In this document: in pieces, positions 24,805 to 31,609 of the stretch | Position numbering within the stretch: position 1 is the stretch's first letter | Layout: the number at the start of each line of letters is the position of its first letter | Source of the DNA: a virus | Virus record (IMG/VR): IMGVR_UViG_3300037502_000755 | Location: 1-35,022 of that record | Direction: 5' to 3' (one strand) | Length of the DNA: 35,022 bases | Translations under genes and position numbers: made by a program | Notes under the pieces: generated by a model | Seen by the model: only the letters and a program-made list of their open reading frames with translations | What the model was told of the DNA's origin: nothing | The model's database searches: none

Positions 24805-25045
24805 GCGACTTGTTTTTTAAGTTCTTCATCATGTTGTTGAATAGCCACGCCACGACCGAAGATCCGAAAACGATTGCGGTTGCTTCGGATACCCAATCGG
24901 GCGCGAAATATAAGGCGGTGGATACGTACACGGGCAAACAAACCACACATCCGAACGGACGGGCGGGGAGTTTCCATTTTTGCGGCAAGCCTGACAATGT
25001 GGCAAACCAAAACGTAAATAATGCGGAGGCGATTATTGTGATCAT
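24785..25045 (-). CDS. small membrane protein with CVVC motif
   Basis: 86 residues. Hydrophobic segments at ~2-20 (TIIASALFTFWFATLSG) and ~56-70 (EATAIVFGSSVVAWLF), with a PFGCVVCLPV segment between them that may form a third, short helix; the C-terminus is basic. Similar small membrane proteins occur in Bacteroidota phages, unnamed. Start by ATGA overlap with the preceding gene. Confidence 0.55.
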   Translation of the reverse strand: MITIIASALFTFWFATLSGLPQKWKLPARPFGCVVCLPVYVSTALYFAPDWVSEATAIVFGSSVVAWLFNNMMKNLKNKSHDFDAR

Positions 25046-25242
25046 TTGCCAAAGGTTTCGTTGTAGTATTGTTCAGCAATTTCTTGACGATTTGTGTAAA
25101 TACATTCAGACCTCACAGCATTAATTATCTGATCTTTCTCCATTTGCTTTGCTTGTTGGTATGCGTCGAACGCGTATCTCGTCGATGTCCATTCTACCGG
25201 GATTTGCTCGAATAGCCAATCGACCGCCGTTTTTTGTGCCAT
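25042..25242 (-). CDS. conserved small phage protein (YYNETF type)
   Basis: 66 residues: KTAVDWLFEQIPVEWTS, AKQMEKDQIINAVRSE and the ending EQYYNETFGK. This acidic helical pattern, with the invariant YYNETF end, recurs in gut and environmental Bacteroidota phages. Function unknown; probably a small early or middle protein interacting with a host factor. Leader has CACAT/ACACC sequence only weakly related to the ACACACTATG motif. Confidence 0.65.
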   Translation of the reverse strand: MAQKTAVDWLFEQIPVEWTSTRYAFDAYQQAKQMEKDQIINAVRSECIYTNRQEIAEQYYNETFGK

Positions 25243-25247
25243 GGTGT

Positions 25248-25922
25248 TTATGTGTTTCGTGTTAAAATGATTCTTAAATCGCTCATCCTCCGGAATGCCG
25301 GACGATTCTTTATGGCTTCGGATATCCCCTCTTGCATCGCCTCGAGTTCATCGCAAACCTCGTCCGTGTTCGCATCCCTTCCGACGGCGATTTCCACCGT
25401 GAGCCGGGCGCGAATTATGCGTGTCGGTTTGTCGCCTTGCTTTATGTCCTTTGCCAATGTTCGTTTTGTTTTTTTGATCGTCTTAAAAAGTGATCGGTAA
25501 GGGATCCCGGTTTCCCGGCTGATCTTCGCCACATTGCGTCCGTTCTCGGAATATATCTCGATCAATTTACGTTCGTACCAATGTAACCCGGATAAATGCG
25601 CCTCAATCGTTTTTTCCGCCCCTTCCGCGCCCTCGTCCGGTATCCGTTCTCCGATGTCTCCAAGTTCGTCAAATCCTCGCCGGAATCGGTTGTAAAACGT
25701 CGATCGATCCGACTTTATCATGTTCAACATAGTGCGGACGATGTAGTATCTTAACCAACCCTCGCGGTAGCGTTGAATTAACAATGCCTCATCCATTTCA
25801 GCCAACACCAAAAAAATCTCTTGTCGCAGATCGTCCCGGAGTTCCGGCGGATCCATCTTCCCGATCGCGGCGGAAATATCCGGATCGGAATACATGGCCT
25901 CAAGGATTTGCGACCTTCTCAT
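25248..25922 (-). CDS. sigma-70-like RNA polymerase sigma factor
   Basis: 224 residues. Residues ~25-78 read as region 2 (PPELRDDLRQEIFLVLAEMD, RYREGWLRYYIVRTMLNMIK SDRS). Residues ~112-158 are region 4: LHWYERKLIEIYSENGRNVA KISRETGIPYRSLFKTIKKTK, a clear helix-turn-helix. The C-terminal ~60 residues are extra. Such phage sigma-like proteins can redirect host polymerase to late genes; it lies in the middle region before the cassette and virion genes. The anti-sigma or late promoter has not been identified. A general DNA-binding role is an alternative. Confidence 0.65.
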   Translation of the reverse strand: MRRSQILEAMYSDPDISAAIGKMDPPELRDDLRQEIFLVLAEMDEALLIQRYREGWLRYYIVRTMLNMIKSDRSTFYNRFRRGFDELGDIGERIPDEGAEGAEKTIEAHLSGLHWYERKLIEIYSENGRNVAKISRETGIPYRSLFKTIKKTKRTLAKDIKQGDKPTRIIRARLTVEIAVGRDANTDEVCDELEAMQEGISEAIKNRPAFRRMSDLRIILTRNT

Positions 25923-26289
25923 TCACGTATTTTTCCCATCCGATCATGTCCGCTTCTCCATCTACCTCCGTCACTATAAACACCAGACATTCCTTGCGAG
26001 TTGCTAAACTCATAAACTCGACTTGATCCTTTGATAACCGATCACTCACCGTTTTCACCTCTGCGTACACCGCGCGGCCTTCGAGATCGTGTCCGATAAT
26101 ATCCGGAACCCCTTTCATGCCGATGAACTTCCGGCCGCGTGTGGCGTGGTTATTTTGCCTCCAGACCGTGCATCCCCAAGCGTTAAGCACCCGGAGCGCG
26201 TACGTTGTCAGTTCCCCCGCCGTCAGGTGCCGGGGCGCATAGTTGGTCGATGCAGTAGATGACTTTCGCGGCTTTGATGCGTCGCTCAT
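25900..26289 (-). CDS. VRR-NUC-like nuclease
   Basis: 129 residues from ATG 26289; an in-frame ATG at 26316 is also possible. Core: WGCTVWRQNNHATRGRKFIG, then KGVPDIIGHDLEGRAVYAEVK with the PD...(E)xK catalytic pattern (Asp in PDI, Glu-Val-Lys in AEVK), and LSKDQVEFMS after it. This is the small VRR-NUC fold used in phage recombination or replication junction cleavage. The first ~35 codons overlap the preceding gene by 107 bases. Confidence 0.75.
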   Translation of the reverse strand: MSDASKPRKSSTASTNYAPRHLTAGELTTYALRVLNAWGCTVWRQNNHATRGRKFIGMKGVPDIIGHDLEGRAVYAEVKTVSDRLSKDQVEFMSLATRKECLVFIVTEVDGEADMIGWEKYVNEKVANP

Positions 26290-26542
26290 GGTCGGTAGTG
26301 TATTTTTTCGCCTCATCCCAAAAATACCGTTTTAATTCGGTCGGAAGTTTTTCGATAGTGGGAAAATGTTTTCGGCTTGTGTGATGTCGATACTTGATCA
26401 TGTACAACTCCAAGATTGAATCATTCCGCATTACGAAATCGAGATCGACGACGGATTTGATCAATGCCTCGAAAGAAACGCCGATCGCCCGATCGAAGAT
26501 GCAGCCGGATTTAGCCAACTCATTCCACATCAACTTTGTCAT
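26183..26542 (-). CDS. hypothetical protein
   Basis: 119 residues from ATG 26542. Opens MTKLMWNELAKSGCIFDRAI, followed by helical segments (FEALIKSVVDLDFVMRNDSI; TELKRYFWDEAKKYTTDHER). Its last ~20 residues (Gly/Pro/Ala-rich) lie in the overlap with the nuclease and may be poorly constrained. No family recognised. It overlaps the upstream membrane-protein gene by 23 bases, suggesting coupling. Confidence 0.5.
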   Translation of the reverse strand: MTKLMWNELAKSGCIFDRAIGVSFEALIKSVVDLDFVMRNDSILELYMIKYRHHTSRKHFPTIEKLPTELKRYFWDEAKKYTTDHERRIKAAKVIYCIDQLCAPAPDGGGTDNVRAPGA

Positions 26543-26711
26543 CTTGTGCAAGTTTATAGACGACTGCGCCCAGAACGAGAAGGCCGACGCACATCATCGC
26601 GGAAATAATTTGCATGGCGATAGATGGCGCGAGATATAGGCAACCGAGCATCGCCACCGCCATTGTGACGGTAGCGATGCAGACGATGTTGTATGCCGTT
26701 TGTTCGTTCAT
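26520..26711 (-). CDS. small two-helix membrane protein
   Basis: 63 residues from ATG 26711. Hydrophobic ~7-26 (YNIVCIATVTMAVAMLGCLY) and ~31-54 (SIAMQIISAMMCVGLLVLGA), then acidic tail KLAQDDKVDVE. A cytoplasmic-membrane protein with holin-like size, but early position away from lysis genes argues for another role such as superinfection control. Lies four bases after the stop of the gene upstream. Confidence 0.55.
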   Translation of the reverse strand: MNEQTAYNIVCIATVTMAVAMLGCLYLAPSIAMQIISAMMCVGLLVLGAVVYKLAQDDKVDVE

Positions 26712-26715
26712 AGCA

Positions 26716-27132
26716 TTAAAATGGTGCGGTGATGGATTCGTATTTACCGGAAATGTCGCGCTTGTACTTTTCGACGACTTCAATGATCTGCTTTGCTGGT
26801 CGATCCCATTCAACGCCGCCGGAAATTCGGTATACAACGTCCTCTGGTTTTTCAATGTGGATCTTTTGTGCTCGCTCCCATACGTGATACCCTTTGTTCA
26901 CCGCCTCCCATAGTGCGTAAATGTCGTCGCGGAGTAGTGATTCTCCGCCAGGGATGACGCAAACTGATTCGACGAACTTAATGAAGGTGGCCGCCTTTTC
27001 AATGTGCAGAAGGTGAAACGCTTGATACTTTGACGGCCGATCCTCGACGTCGTTCATGTGCCGGATAATTTCATCCGCTGCCGTGTAGATCAGCGCGTAC
27101 TTGTCGACCTTGTGTCCGAAACTTTGATTCAT
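26716..27132 (-). CDS. hypothetical protein of middle region
   Basis: 138 residues from ATG 27132, part of an exact ACACACTATG motif downstream of a good promoter; the ORF is open further upstream to 27240 but that part overlaps promoter DNA. Helical: FGHKVDKYALIYTAADEIIR, HLLHIEKAATFIKFVESVCV, then ISGGVEWDRPAKQIIEVVEK. No family recognised. Having its own promoter suggests that its dose matters, perhaps as a regulator. Confidence 0.6.
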   Translation of the reverse strand: MNQSFGHKVDKYALIYTAADEIIRHMNDVEDRPSKYQAFHLLHIEKAATFIKFVESVCVIPGGESLLRDDIYALWEAVNKGYHVWERAQKIHIEKPEDVVYRISGGVEWDRPAKQIIEVVEKYKRDISGKYESITAPF

Positions 27133-27139
27133 AGTGTGT
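27130..27139 (-). promoter_or_regulatory. ACACACTATG start motif
   Basis: Exact copy ending in the start at 27132, preceded by AA (AAACACACTATG). Confidence 0.55.
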
Positions 27140-27151
27140 TTATTTGTGATG

Positions 27152-27184
27152 TGAAGATAAAACAAGTTCAACACAATTTCCAAA
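27152..27184 (-). promoter_or_regulatory. Bacteroidota-type promoter
   Basis: Minus strand TTTG (27184-27181), 21 bases, TATCTTCA (27159-27152). The -7 element deviates at its last two bases. The DNA around it matches the 19635 promoter at about 34 of 38 positions, so the two are duplicates. Confidence 0.7.
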
Positions 27185-27190
27185 TTTATT

Positions 27191-27817
27191 TTACCCTTTA
27201 ACGTAAATATCCCGCGTTCCGGTTTTCTTGGCGAGTTCAAACAACAACCAGACCATTTGTTGCCCGTTGCCGAGTTTACGTTTTTGATCGTTGTCCAACT
27301 GATTCACCCGCACATTTTCGAAAACCGTCGCATCTTCGTCGTGTTCGATGTAGCCGTCGATGACGAGTTGCGCCCACCATTCATACGGAATATATCGTCG
27401 ATCGGTAAGGATGCCCCGGATGAAATTTTCATATCCGTGCTGAATCTCTCCACGCAATACTCCACCTGGGATGCGGCGGTAGATGTGATACGACCAATCC
27501 GGTTTGTCGGCTTCCGCGTTAATGTCGCCATCCGGGCGGAGGTACTTGTACGTCGAGGATGCCCACCGCTTATAAGCGTTCAAAAGTTCGTTTACGTAAA
27601 GCGGTGAAAAGTTTTGATATGTTCGTGGATCGAAATCGAGTTTCAACGCCGCCGCCATGTCGAAGGCGAGTTTTAATTCCTTGATCGTTAACGTTCCGTG
27701 GTTCGTACGGATATTCTCGACATGAACCGCCATGAACATTTCCTCGCCCATCTTGTCGATCTTCATCCCGAGTTGAACCGCCGCGAGTTTCAACACCGCG
27801 ACGATGTGATCGTCCAT
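27191..27817 (-). CDS. replication-associated hypothetical protein
   Basis: 208 residues from ATG 27817, seven bases after the stop of the DnaD-like gene; an ATG at 27973 would overlap that gene by 149 bases. Helical, with HIVAVLKLAAVQLGMKIDKM, ELKLAFDMAAALKLDFDPRT, ELLNAYKRWASSTYKY. It is consistently found after a DnaD-like protein in phages I recall, so a partner in helicase loading is possible. No Walker motifs or HTH seen. Confidence 0.6.
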   Translation of the reverse strand: MDDHIVAVLKLAAVQLGMKIDKMGEEMFMAVHVENIRTNHGTLTIKELKLAFDMAAALKLDFDPRTYQNFSPLYVNELLNAYKRWASSTYKYLRPDGDINAEADKPDWSYHIYRRIPGGVLRGEIQHGYENFIRGILTDRRYIPYEWWAQLVIDGYIEHDEDATVFENVRVNQLDNDQKRKLGNGQQMVWLLFELAKKTGTRDIYVKG

Positions 27818-27824
27818 CGTCCTC

Positions 27825-28577
27825 TCAATCTTCGGGGAACCCAAGCATTTCAGCAAGTTGTCTTCGTCCTTTGTCAAGGTCTGTGCCGAGGTTTTTCCAA
27901 CGTTCGAACTCGGATTCTGCTTTTGTTTGTCCGGTAAATTGCTGCCCGGAAATAGGTTGCTGATATGTTCCATTCGTTTCGTTTAATGCCCAATTTTTAA
28001 ATGTCGCTTTCCAATTTTTCATCGGGTTTTTAGATACCCGCCATCCGTTTGATTCGTAGTAATTGTGGAATTTCTCCGGGAGTATTTTTGATCCGATCAT
28101 CTCCGTTTCCGCGAATTGCCGGACCTCATCAATCGTTGGCGGAACAAATTTTTCGCGTGGTTTCTTTTGTTTTACAACTTCATTTTTAACTACATCTCTA
28201 TTTTCATTTCTATTTTCATTTTCATTTTCCATATGATTAAGCATATGCTTTTCATGTGCTTTTACATATGGTTCATCATGTGCTTTGTTTTTCTTCTTTG
28301 ATGCGTTATTTCGACGCGTTGCGGTATAACTTGCCCGTTTTTTCGCCTCTTCATCCATCCGGGCGTTGTAATAACCGTCATCGTCCTTTTCAAACTTTGC
28401 CCAGATGTCTGCATCATATGTTTTGCATATGTAAAGCATATGCTTTTCCGTTAATCTTCGGTGTTGATGTTGCAGACATAAAAGCCGGATATATTTCCCG
28501 ACTTGTTCATCGGACATAATCATCGTCCCCGTAAGGAAATCAGACGTATAAAAAAGTACCGCTGGATCTTTTGCCAT
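27825..28577 (-). CDS. DnaD/DUF1376-like replication protein
   Basis: 250 residues from ATG 28577 (ACTATG context). Residues 1-75 (MAKDPAVLFYTSDFLTGTMI MSDEQVGKYIRLL, then LTEKHMLYICKTYDADIWAK) match the DUF1376/Lin1244 winged-helix domain of phage replisome organisers. A low-complexity linker with repeated EN (HMENENENRNENRD) follows, then a C-terminal segment (EKFHNYYESNGWRVSKNPMK NWKATFKNWALNE) like DnaD/replication-initiator tails. It likely binds the origin and helps load the host helicase. Its message has an unusual 107-base leader with two terminator-like hairpins. Unit genome has no phage DNA polymerase or helicase. Confidence 0.72.
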   Translation of the reverse strand: MAKDPAVLFYTSDFLTGTMIMSDEQVGKYIRLLCLQHQHRRLTEKHMLYICKTYDADIWAKFEKDDDGYYNARMDEEAKKRASYTATRRNNASKKKNKAHDEPYVKAHEKHMLNHMENENENRNENRDVVKNEVVKQKKPREKFVPPTIDEVRQFAETEMIGSKILPEKFHNYYESNGWRVSKNPMKNWKATFKNWALNETNGTYQQPISGQQFTGQTKAESEFERWKNLGTDLDKGRRQLAEMLGFPED

Positions 28578-28683
28578 AGTGCAAAAAAATAGGGGCATCC
28601 ATCCGCCAGAATGAAACGCCCCTTGTAAAGGTTCGAAAAAACCGGATTGATCGCTGGCGGTCAACCCATCCGGTTCGTCACTA
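28578..28683 (-). promoter_or_regulatory. structured leader with two terminator-like hairpins and complementary loops
   Basis: Between promoter 28684 and ATG 28577 on the minus strand there are two hairpins. Hairpin A: AACCGGAT (28675-28668) pairs with ATCCGGTT (28647-28640) and is followed by a T run. Hairpin B: AGGGGC (28623-28618) pairs with GCCCCT (28596-28591) and is followed by ATTTTTTT. The loop of A holds CCGCCAG and the loop of B holds CTGGCGG, perfectly complementary over seven bases. Pairing would give a kissing complex that could alter termination. The T tracts overlap the start region of the replication gene. Confidence 0.6.
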
Positions 28684-28714
28684 CAAATATAAAACTATTT
28701 TTTCAATCGATCAA
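28684..28714 (-). promoter_or_regulatory. Bacteroidota-type promoter for replication gene
   Basis: Minus strand TTG (28714-28712), 20 bases, TATATTTG (28691-28684). The -7 is perfect. It overlaps the end of the DNA-binding gene at 28695, so regulation by that protein's own product is possible. Confidence 0.65.
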
Positions 28715-28961
28715 TCATTTCCGGTGTGGCAACTCGAATCGCCCATTCCTTTCCGTTGGCATCTTTGAACCGCTTACCAATCTTCCGGTGAGTGTATATC
28801 GTCGTCGATGATACTTTGAAATGCCGGGCGAGATATGCGATCGATCGGAATACTATGGCCTTCTCACGTCGTTCCGGGAGCGGAAGGGATAGGTCATAAA
28901 TCACGTGCGGTTGTGCGTTCTCCACGCCCTCGCTGATCGGGTTCTGTCGTCGTTTCGTCAT
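28695..28961 (-). CDS. HTH DNA-binding regulator
   Basis: 88 residues. Helix-turn-helix around 43-66: SIAYLARHFKVSSTTIYTHR, followed by KIGKRFKDANGKEWAIRVAT, a recognition-helix-plus-wing arrangement seen in small phage excisionase/MerR-like proteins. N-terminus is Arg/Pro-rich and disordered. Start by ATGA overlap with the membrane gene. The promoter for the replication gene overlaps its end, so repression of that promoter is plausible but unproven. Confidence 0.6.
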   Translation of the reverse strand: MTKRRQNPISEGVENAQPHVIYDLSLPLPERREKAIVFRSIAYLARHFKVSSTTIYTHRKIGKRFKDANGKEWAIRVATPEMIDRLKK

Positions 28962-29167
28962 CTCGTTCTATCGTTTGGAGCGGTCAGTAAGTAGCGCAGA
29001 ATGAGAAAAATAATAGCCGCGCCCCATATTCCGGCGATGATCATAAATCGGCGGGTGCCGACCGGAACCTCCTGCCATTCCTTATCCGTCAATCGTTTGA
29101 TGATGTCGCAACCTTCCGATTGGGTGACGATGGCGGCGTAAATGGCCGCGAGTATCAATGATTTCAT
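28958..29167 (-). CDS. small membrane protein, two hydrophobic segments
   Basis: 69 residues: N-terminal hydrophobic SLILAAIYAAIVTQSEGC (a signal-like segment with a Cys at residue 20), a charged middle (DIIKRLTDKEWQEVPVGTRR) and a C-terminal helix FMIIAGIWGAAIIFLILRYL. Could be a small inner-membrane protein or a lipoprotein-plus-helix. No family recognised. Confidence 0.5.
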   Translation of the reverse strand: MKSLILAAIYAAIVTQSEGCDIIKRLTDKEWQEVPVGTRRFMIIAGIWGAAIIFLILRYLLTAPNDRTR

Positions 29168-29184
29168 GTATTTTCTTTTGTGGT

Positions 29185-29215
29185 GAAAATTGAGTCCAGC
29201 GTGGAAACGCCGGAC
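29185..29215 (-). terminator. hairpin with GCGTTTCCACGC core
   Basis: Minus strand GTCCGGCG-TTTCCA-CGCTGGAC... pairs over eight positions with one G-U, followed by TCAATTTTC. It lies in the 73-base gap after the SSB-like gene and shares a GCGTTTCCACGC core with the terminator at 32130-32160. Weak terminator or processing site. Confidence 0.5.
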
Positions 29216-29240
29216 GTTTTATATGGATGACCAAAACGAT

Positions 29241-29522
29241 TCAGAAAGGTAAGCCATCAAGATCTTGGTTGGTTACGGGTGTAGGCTTCGGCTTCGGAGA
29301 TGTTTCGCCCACGATCTTCGCGTTGCCAAGGATCGCGCCCTTTACGCCCGCCGCCCGGAGTTCCTTCGTGATACCCTGCGTCAACATCCCATGATTTCCG
29401 TACTGATCCGGCGTGTCATTAAGATGCAGCACTACGTCGAGATATATACCTTTCTCCCCCTTGAATAGATGCTCCTTGTTTACCGACGATAAATTCACCT
29501 TTAGAATTACCAATTGTCCCAT
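29241..29522 (-). CDS. single-stranded-DNA-binding-like protein
   Basis: 93 residues from ATG 29522, where the protein proper begins; earlier codons belong to another frame. Beta-rich N-terminal part (MGQLVILKVNLSSVNKEHLF; YLDVVLHLNDTPDQYGNHGM) and an acidic/aromatic end DLDGLPF, which mimics the C-terminal tip of SSB (DDDIPF) that recruits partners. Short compared with host SSB (~140-170), as in several phage SSBs. Adjacent to a probable annealing protein. Confidence 0.6.
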   Translation of the reverse strand: MGQLVILKVNLSSVNKEHLFKGEKGIYLDVVLHLNDTPDQYGNHGMLTQGITKELRAAGVKGAILGNAKIVGETSPKPKPTPVTNQDLDGLPF

Positions 29523-29727
29523 GATATTTAGATTGTCTTGTTTTGTAACCGTCCGCGAATCCTTGGACGAAAATTGATTGCTCGTATTCACATTGATACT
29601 GATGGAATTTCTCGAGTTCTTCGATGACCTCAATCATGTAGTCTTTCTTCCACCCCATCGGTGCCTGAAGGATGCGCGACCTCATTTTTGAGATCGCGCG
29701 ATCCAGAGGAGAGTCGGCCGTTTTCAT
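29419..29727 (-). CDS. hypothetical protein overlapping the SSB-like gene
   Basis: 102 residues, starting with an ATGA overlap. First ~70 residues are plausible: SPLDRAISKMRSRILQAPMG, YMIEVIEELEKFHQYQCEYE, FVQGFADGYKTRQ. The last ~34 codons share 104 bases with the SSB-like gene in another frame. The unusual overlap is discussed separately. No family recognised. Confidence 0.5.
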   Translation of the reverse strand: MKTADSPLDRAISKMRSRILQAPMGWKKDYMIEVIEELEKFHQYQCEYEQSIFVQGFADGYKTRQSKYHGTIGNSKGEFIVGKQGASIQGGERYISRRSAAS

Positions 29728-30086
29728 TGGGGAATAGTTTTGATGAACCGGAATGATGCCACCCGTTTGCGTTGTGTTCCGAGATGTGCATGATAAGTAA
29801 TTTCTACAATGTCCCTGCTTTTCATTGTCGTGAGAAAATTATCGATGCGCATCATTCCGGTATCGGCCTGCATCTTCGGTACCCGTGAATCTTTCGGATT
29901 AATTGAGTTCATGCCAAAGGTACGATATAACACCCCCGCCAATTCTTTCACGGGCGTAGAAAATCCTTTAAGATCGGCGACGGCGGGCGGTTGAATTAAC
30001 GGGAGTTGTTCGCTCCCGTTTTCGGCCATGACTTCACGGATTAATCGCATCGCCTCCGCTAATTTATTTCGTTGATTCTGATTCAT
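29724..30086 (-). CDS. hypothetical early protein
   Basis: 120 residues. Helical and charged start (QNQRNKLAEAMRLIREVMAE), then LADLKG-like linker and VKELAGVLYRTFGMNSINPK, KMQADTGMMRIDNFLTTMKS, with a basic C-terminus. It may interact with nucleic acid or the preceding proteins. Start is an ATGA overlap with the upstream stop (30083). Unknown family. Confidence 0.5.
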   Translation of the reverse strand: MNQNQRNKLAEAMRLIREVMAENGSEQLPLIQPPAVADLKGFSTPVKELAGVLYRTFGMNSINPKDSRVPKMQADTGMMRIDNFLTTMKSRDIVEITYHAHLGTQRKRVASFRFIKTIPQ

Positions 30087-30523
30087 TTGGCGAGGTTTAC
30101 TTTGAGTGATTGTGTAACCGACAAGACGGGCAATTCACCCCGGCGGAGTTTCTTTTCTTCATCCTCGATCGCCTTACGCTTTTCGGTGGCGACGGCGATG
30201 GCATCGCTCAACTCTTGCCACTCCGGGATGTGACGATAGTCGTACTTCGGTACGTCCACCGCTTGCAACTTCGCCCCGGCAATCTCCGCGACTTGTTTCG
30301 GATGTTTGAATAGTTGCTCCTTTGCCGCCTCCGCGATGCGATCCTTTACCGCCTTCGTGAGTTGCTCGAGTGCCGCCATTTGAACCATGACGGCGAGCGG
30401 ATCGAGTTTACCGCCGAGAGTTTCCTCTGCGATGGCATCGGCCATCATTTCGATTCCGAACTTTGTCGGCGCGATGTCCGCGATGCGGATTTCCGCGAGT
30501 TCTCTGGTTTCCATGTGTTTCAT
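30083..30523 (-). CDS. coiled-coil early protein
   Basis: 146 residues from ATG 30523 (an ATG at 30514 is equally possible). Acidic/helical: LAEIRIADIAPTKFGIEMMA DAIAEETLGGKLDPLAVMVQ, then a coiled coil (ATEKRKAIEDEEKKLRRGEL). I recall proteins of this size and kind beside recombination or SSB genes, but no enzymatic motif is visible. Likely an accessory factor of the annealing/SSB pair. Confidence 0.5.
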   Translation of the reverse strand: MKHMETRELAEIRIADIAPTKFGIEMMADAIAEETLGGKLDPLAVMVQMAALEQLTKAVKDRIAEAAKEQLFKHPKQVAEIAGAKLQAVDVPKYDYRHIPEWQELSDAIAVATEKRKAIEDEEKKLRRGELPVLSVTQSLKVNLAK

Positions 30524-30525
30524 TT

Positions 30526-31257
30526 TTATGCTTGTGATTGAATGAACTTTTTACGATCGCTGAACATTGGCCGGATGCCGGATGATTCGACGACCGCTTT
30601 GTTGTGCTGATACAATGCATTAAGATGTGCGACGGTGTTGCAGTATTTCAGCACCTCGACGATGTCATCCGGGCTATCGTATTGCAAGGTCACCGCCTTC
30701 GATACATCGAACGTTTGCTCTTCCTCCGCGTACACCTCGACCGGATCTGGTGTCGTTGGCGGAGCAATCTCCACGCGTTCGCCGGGGAGCGTGACGGCCT
30801 CCTCTTCTGAAAGGATGCCTAACCCCAACAAGTCGAGCGTGGAGCGTCGCTTGGCCTTCGTTTCGGCCTTCATGAGCGCGTTGCAATATTGTTCGCCTTT
30901 CAGGTTCGCGATCGATACGGCGGACATTGATTCGGTGAACCGTCCGTCCGGGAGTGTCGCTCGTGCAATGACCTGAAATATCCCCGGCTCTTGCATGAGT
31001 TCGCGCGAGATGATTTGATGCGATACCCCGTGCATCTTATTGAGTTGTTGCGCTCCGCTCCGGGTGAGGTACAATACCTCGCGGCCTTGGAGGCGTAACA
31101 AGTCGAACGGCTTTGTAAATGGATCAAGTCCGAGGCGTTCGCAATACCCGCGATAATACAAGACCTTGTCAGATGGATGCAGACGGGAAAGATCGCCGTC
31201 GATGATGATGGACGCGGTGACCGCCGCCTCCTTTTGTTGGAGTTCCTTGTTGGACAT
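30526..31257 (-). CDS. RecT/Red-beta-type annealing protein candidate
   Basis: 243 residues from ATG 31257 (CACACTATCATG); the ORF extends to 31329 without support. Pattern: IIDGDLSRLHPSDKVLYYRG, YCERLGLDPFTKPFDLLRLQG, LTRSGAQQLNKMHG and EQYCNALMKAETKAKRRSTL DLLGLGILSEEE. This resembles a widespread phage family with the GLDP and MKA.TKAKRR signatures, near Red-beta/RecT single-strand annealing proteins. The next gene regions are SSB-like and a nuclease, as expected of a recombination module. Confidence 0.6.
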   Translation of the reverse strand: MSNKELQQKEAAVTASIIIDGDLSRLHPSDKVLYYRGYCERLGLDPFTKPFDLLRLQGREVLYLTRSGAQQLNKMHGVSHQIISRELMQEPGIFQVIARATLPDGRFTESMSAVSIANLKGEQYCNALMKAETKAKRRSTLDLLGLGILSEEEAVTLPGERVEIAPPTTPDPVEVYAEEEQTFDVSKAVTLQYDSPDDIVEVLKYCNTVAHLNALYQHNKAVVESSGIRPMFSDRKKFIQSQA

Positions 31258-31258
31258 G

Positions 31259-31270
31259 ATAGTGTGTTTT
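31259..31270 (-). promoter_or_regulatory. variant ACACACTAT motif
   Basis: AAAACACACTAT lies just before CATG of the annealing-protein start at 31257: same core, shifted two bases from the ATG. Confidence 0.45.
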
Positions 31271-31282
31271 GATTGTGTGAAT

Positions 31283-31483
31283 TTATGGCAATTTTTGGTA
31301 AATGCGTTCCTTTTCTGCAAAAAATTCATACATAACTTTCAGCAACTTCGGGGATCCGCGACGTTTCGAAATCGTGTTGAAATACGTGTTTTTGTGTACA
31401 CCGGCCATCTTGGAGATCTGTTCGGCATCTCCCCGGTCGTAGAGCCGTTGCCATTTCGCGAGCGTTTCTTTTGGAATTTCCAT
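31283..31483 (-). CDS. small HTH regulator
   Basis: 66 residues. EIPKETLAKWQRLYDRGDAE QISKMAGVHKNTYFNTISKR: helix-turn-helix centred on EQISKMAGVHKNTYFNTIS, followed by a helix (SPKLLKVMYEFFAEKERIYQ). Typical phage Cro/excisionase-size regulator. Third gene-sized product of the early operon and the best candidate to bind the ACACACTAT sites, although this is only an inference. Confidence 0.65.
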   Translation of the reverse strand: MEIPKETLAKWQRLYDRGDAEQISKMAGVHKNTYFNTISKRRGSPKLLKVMYEFFAEKERIYQKLP

Positions 31484-31489
31484 GTGTAT

Positions 31490-31609
31490 CTATTTGGTTA
31501 AAAGTTCGGCGATGATGTCGACAATAGCCACCCCGACGGCGGGGAATACGATGATAAAAAGCGTGATGCCGATGGCGGTGATGTCTTGCTTTGTGATGAT
31601 GCGTTTCAT
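31490..31609 (-). CDS. 39-residue single-span membrane peptide
   Basis: ATG 31609 by ATGA overlap; the longer upstream reading is another gene's shadow. MKRIITKQDITAIGITLFII, VFPAVGVAIVDIIAEL: one membrane helix with positive start and short acidic tail. Too short for a database-style assignment; may modulate host membrane or be a spacer peptide. Confidence 0.5.
   Translation of the reverse strand: MKRIITKQDITAIGITLFIIVFPAVGVAIVDIIAELLTK

Noticed and set aside
28116-28301. hydrophobic plus-strand ORF (FIFIFIF-rich)
   Set aside because: Antisense of the EN-repeat linker of the replication protein; composition explains the hydrophobicity.
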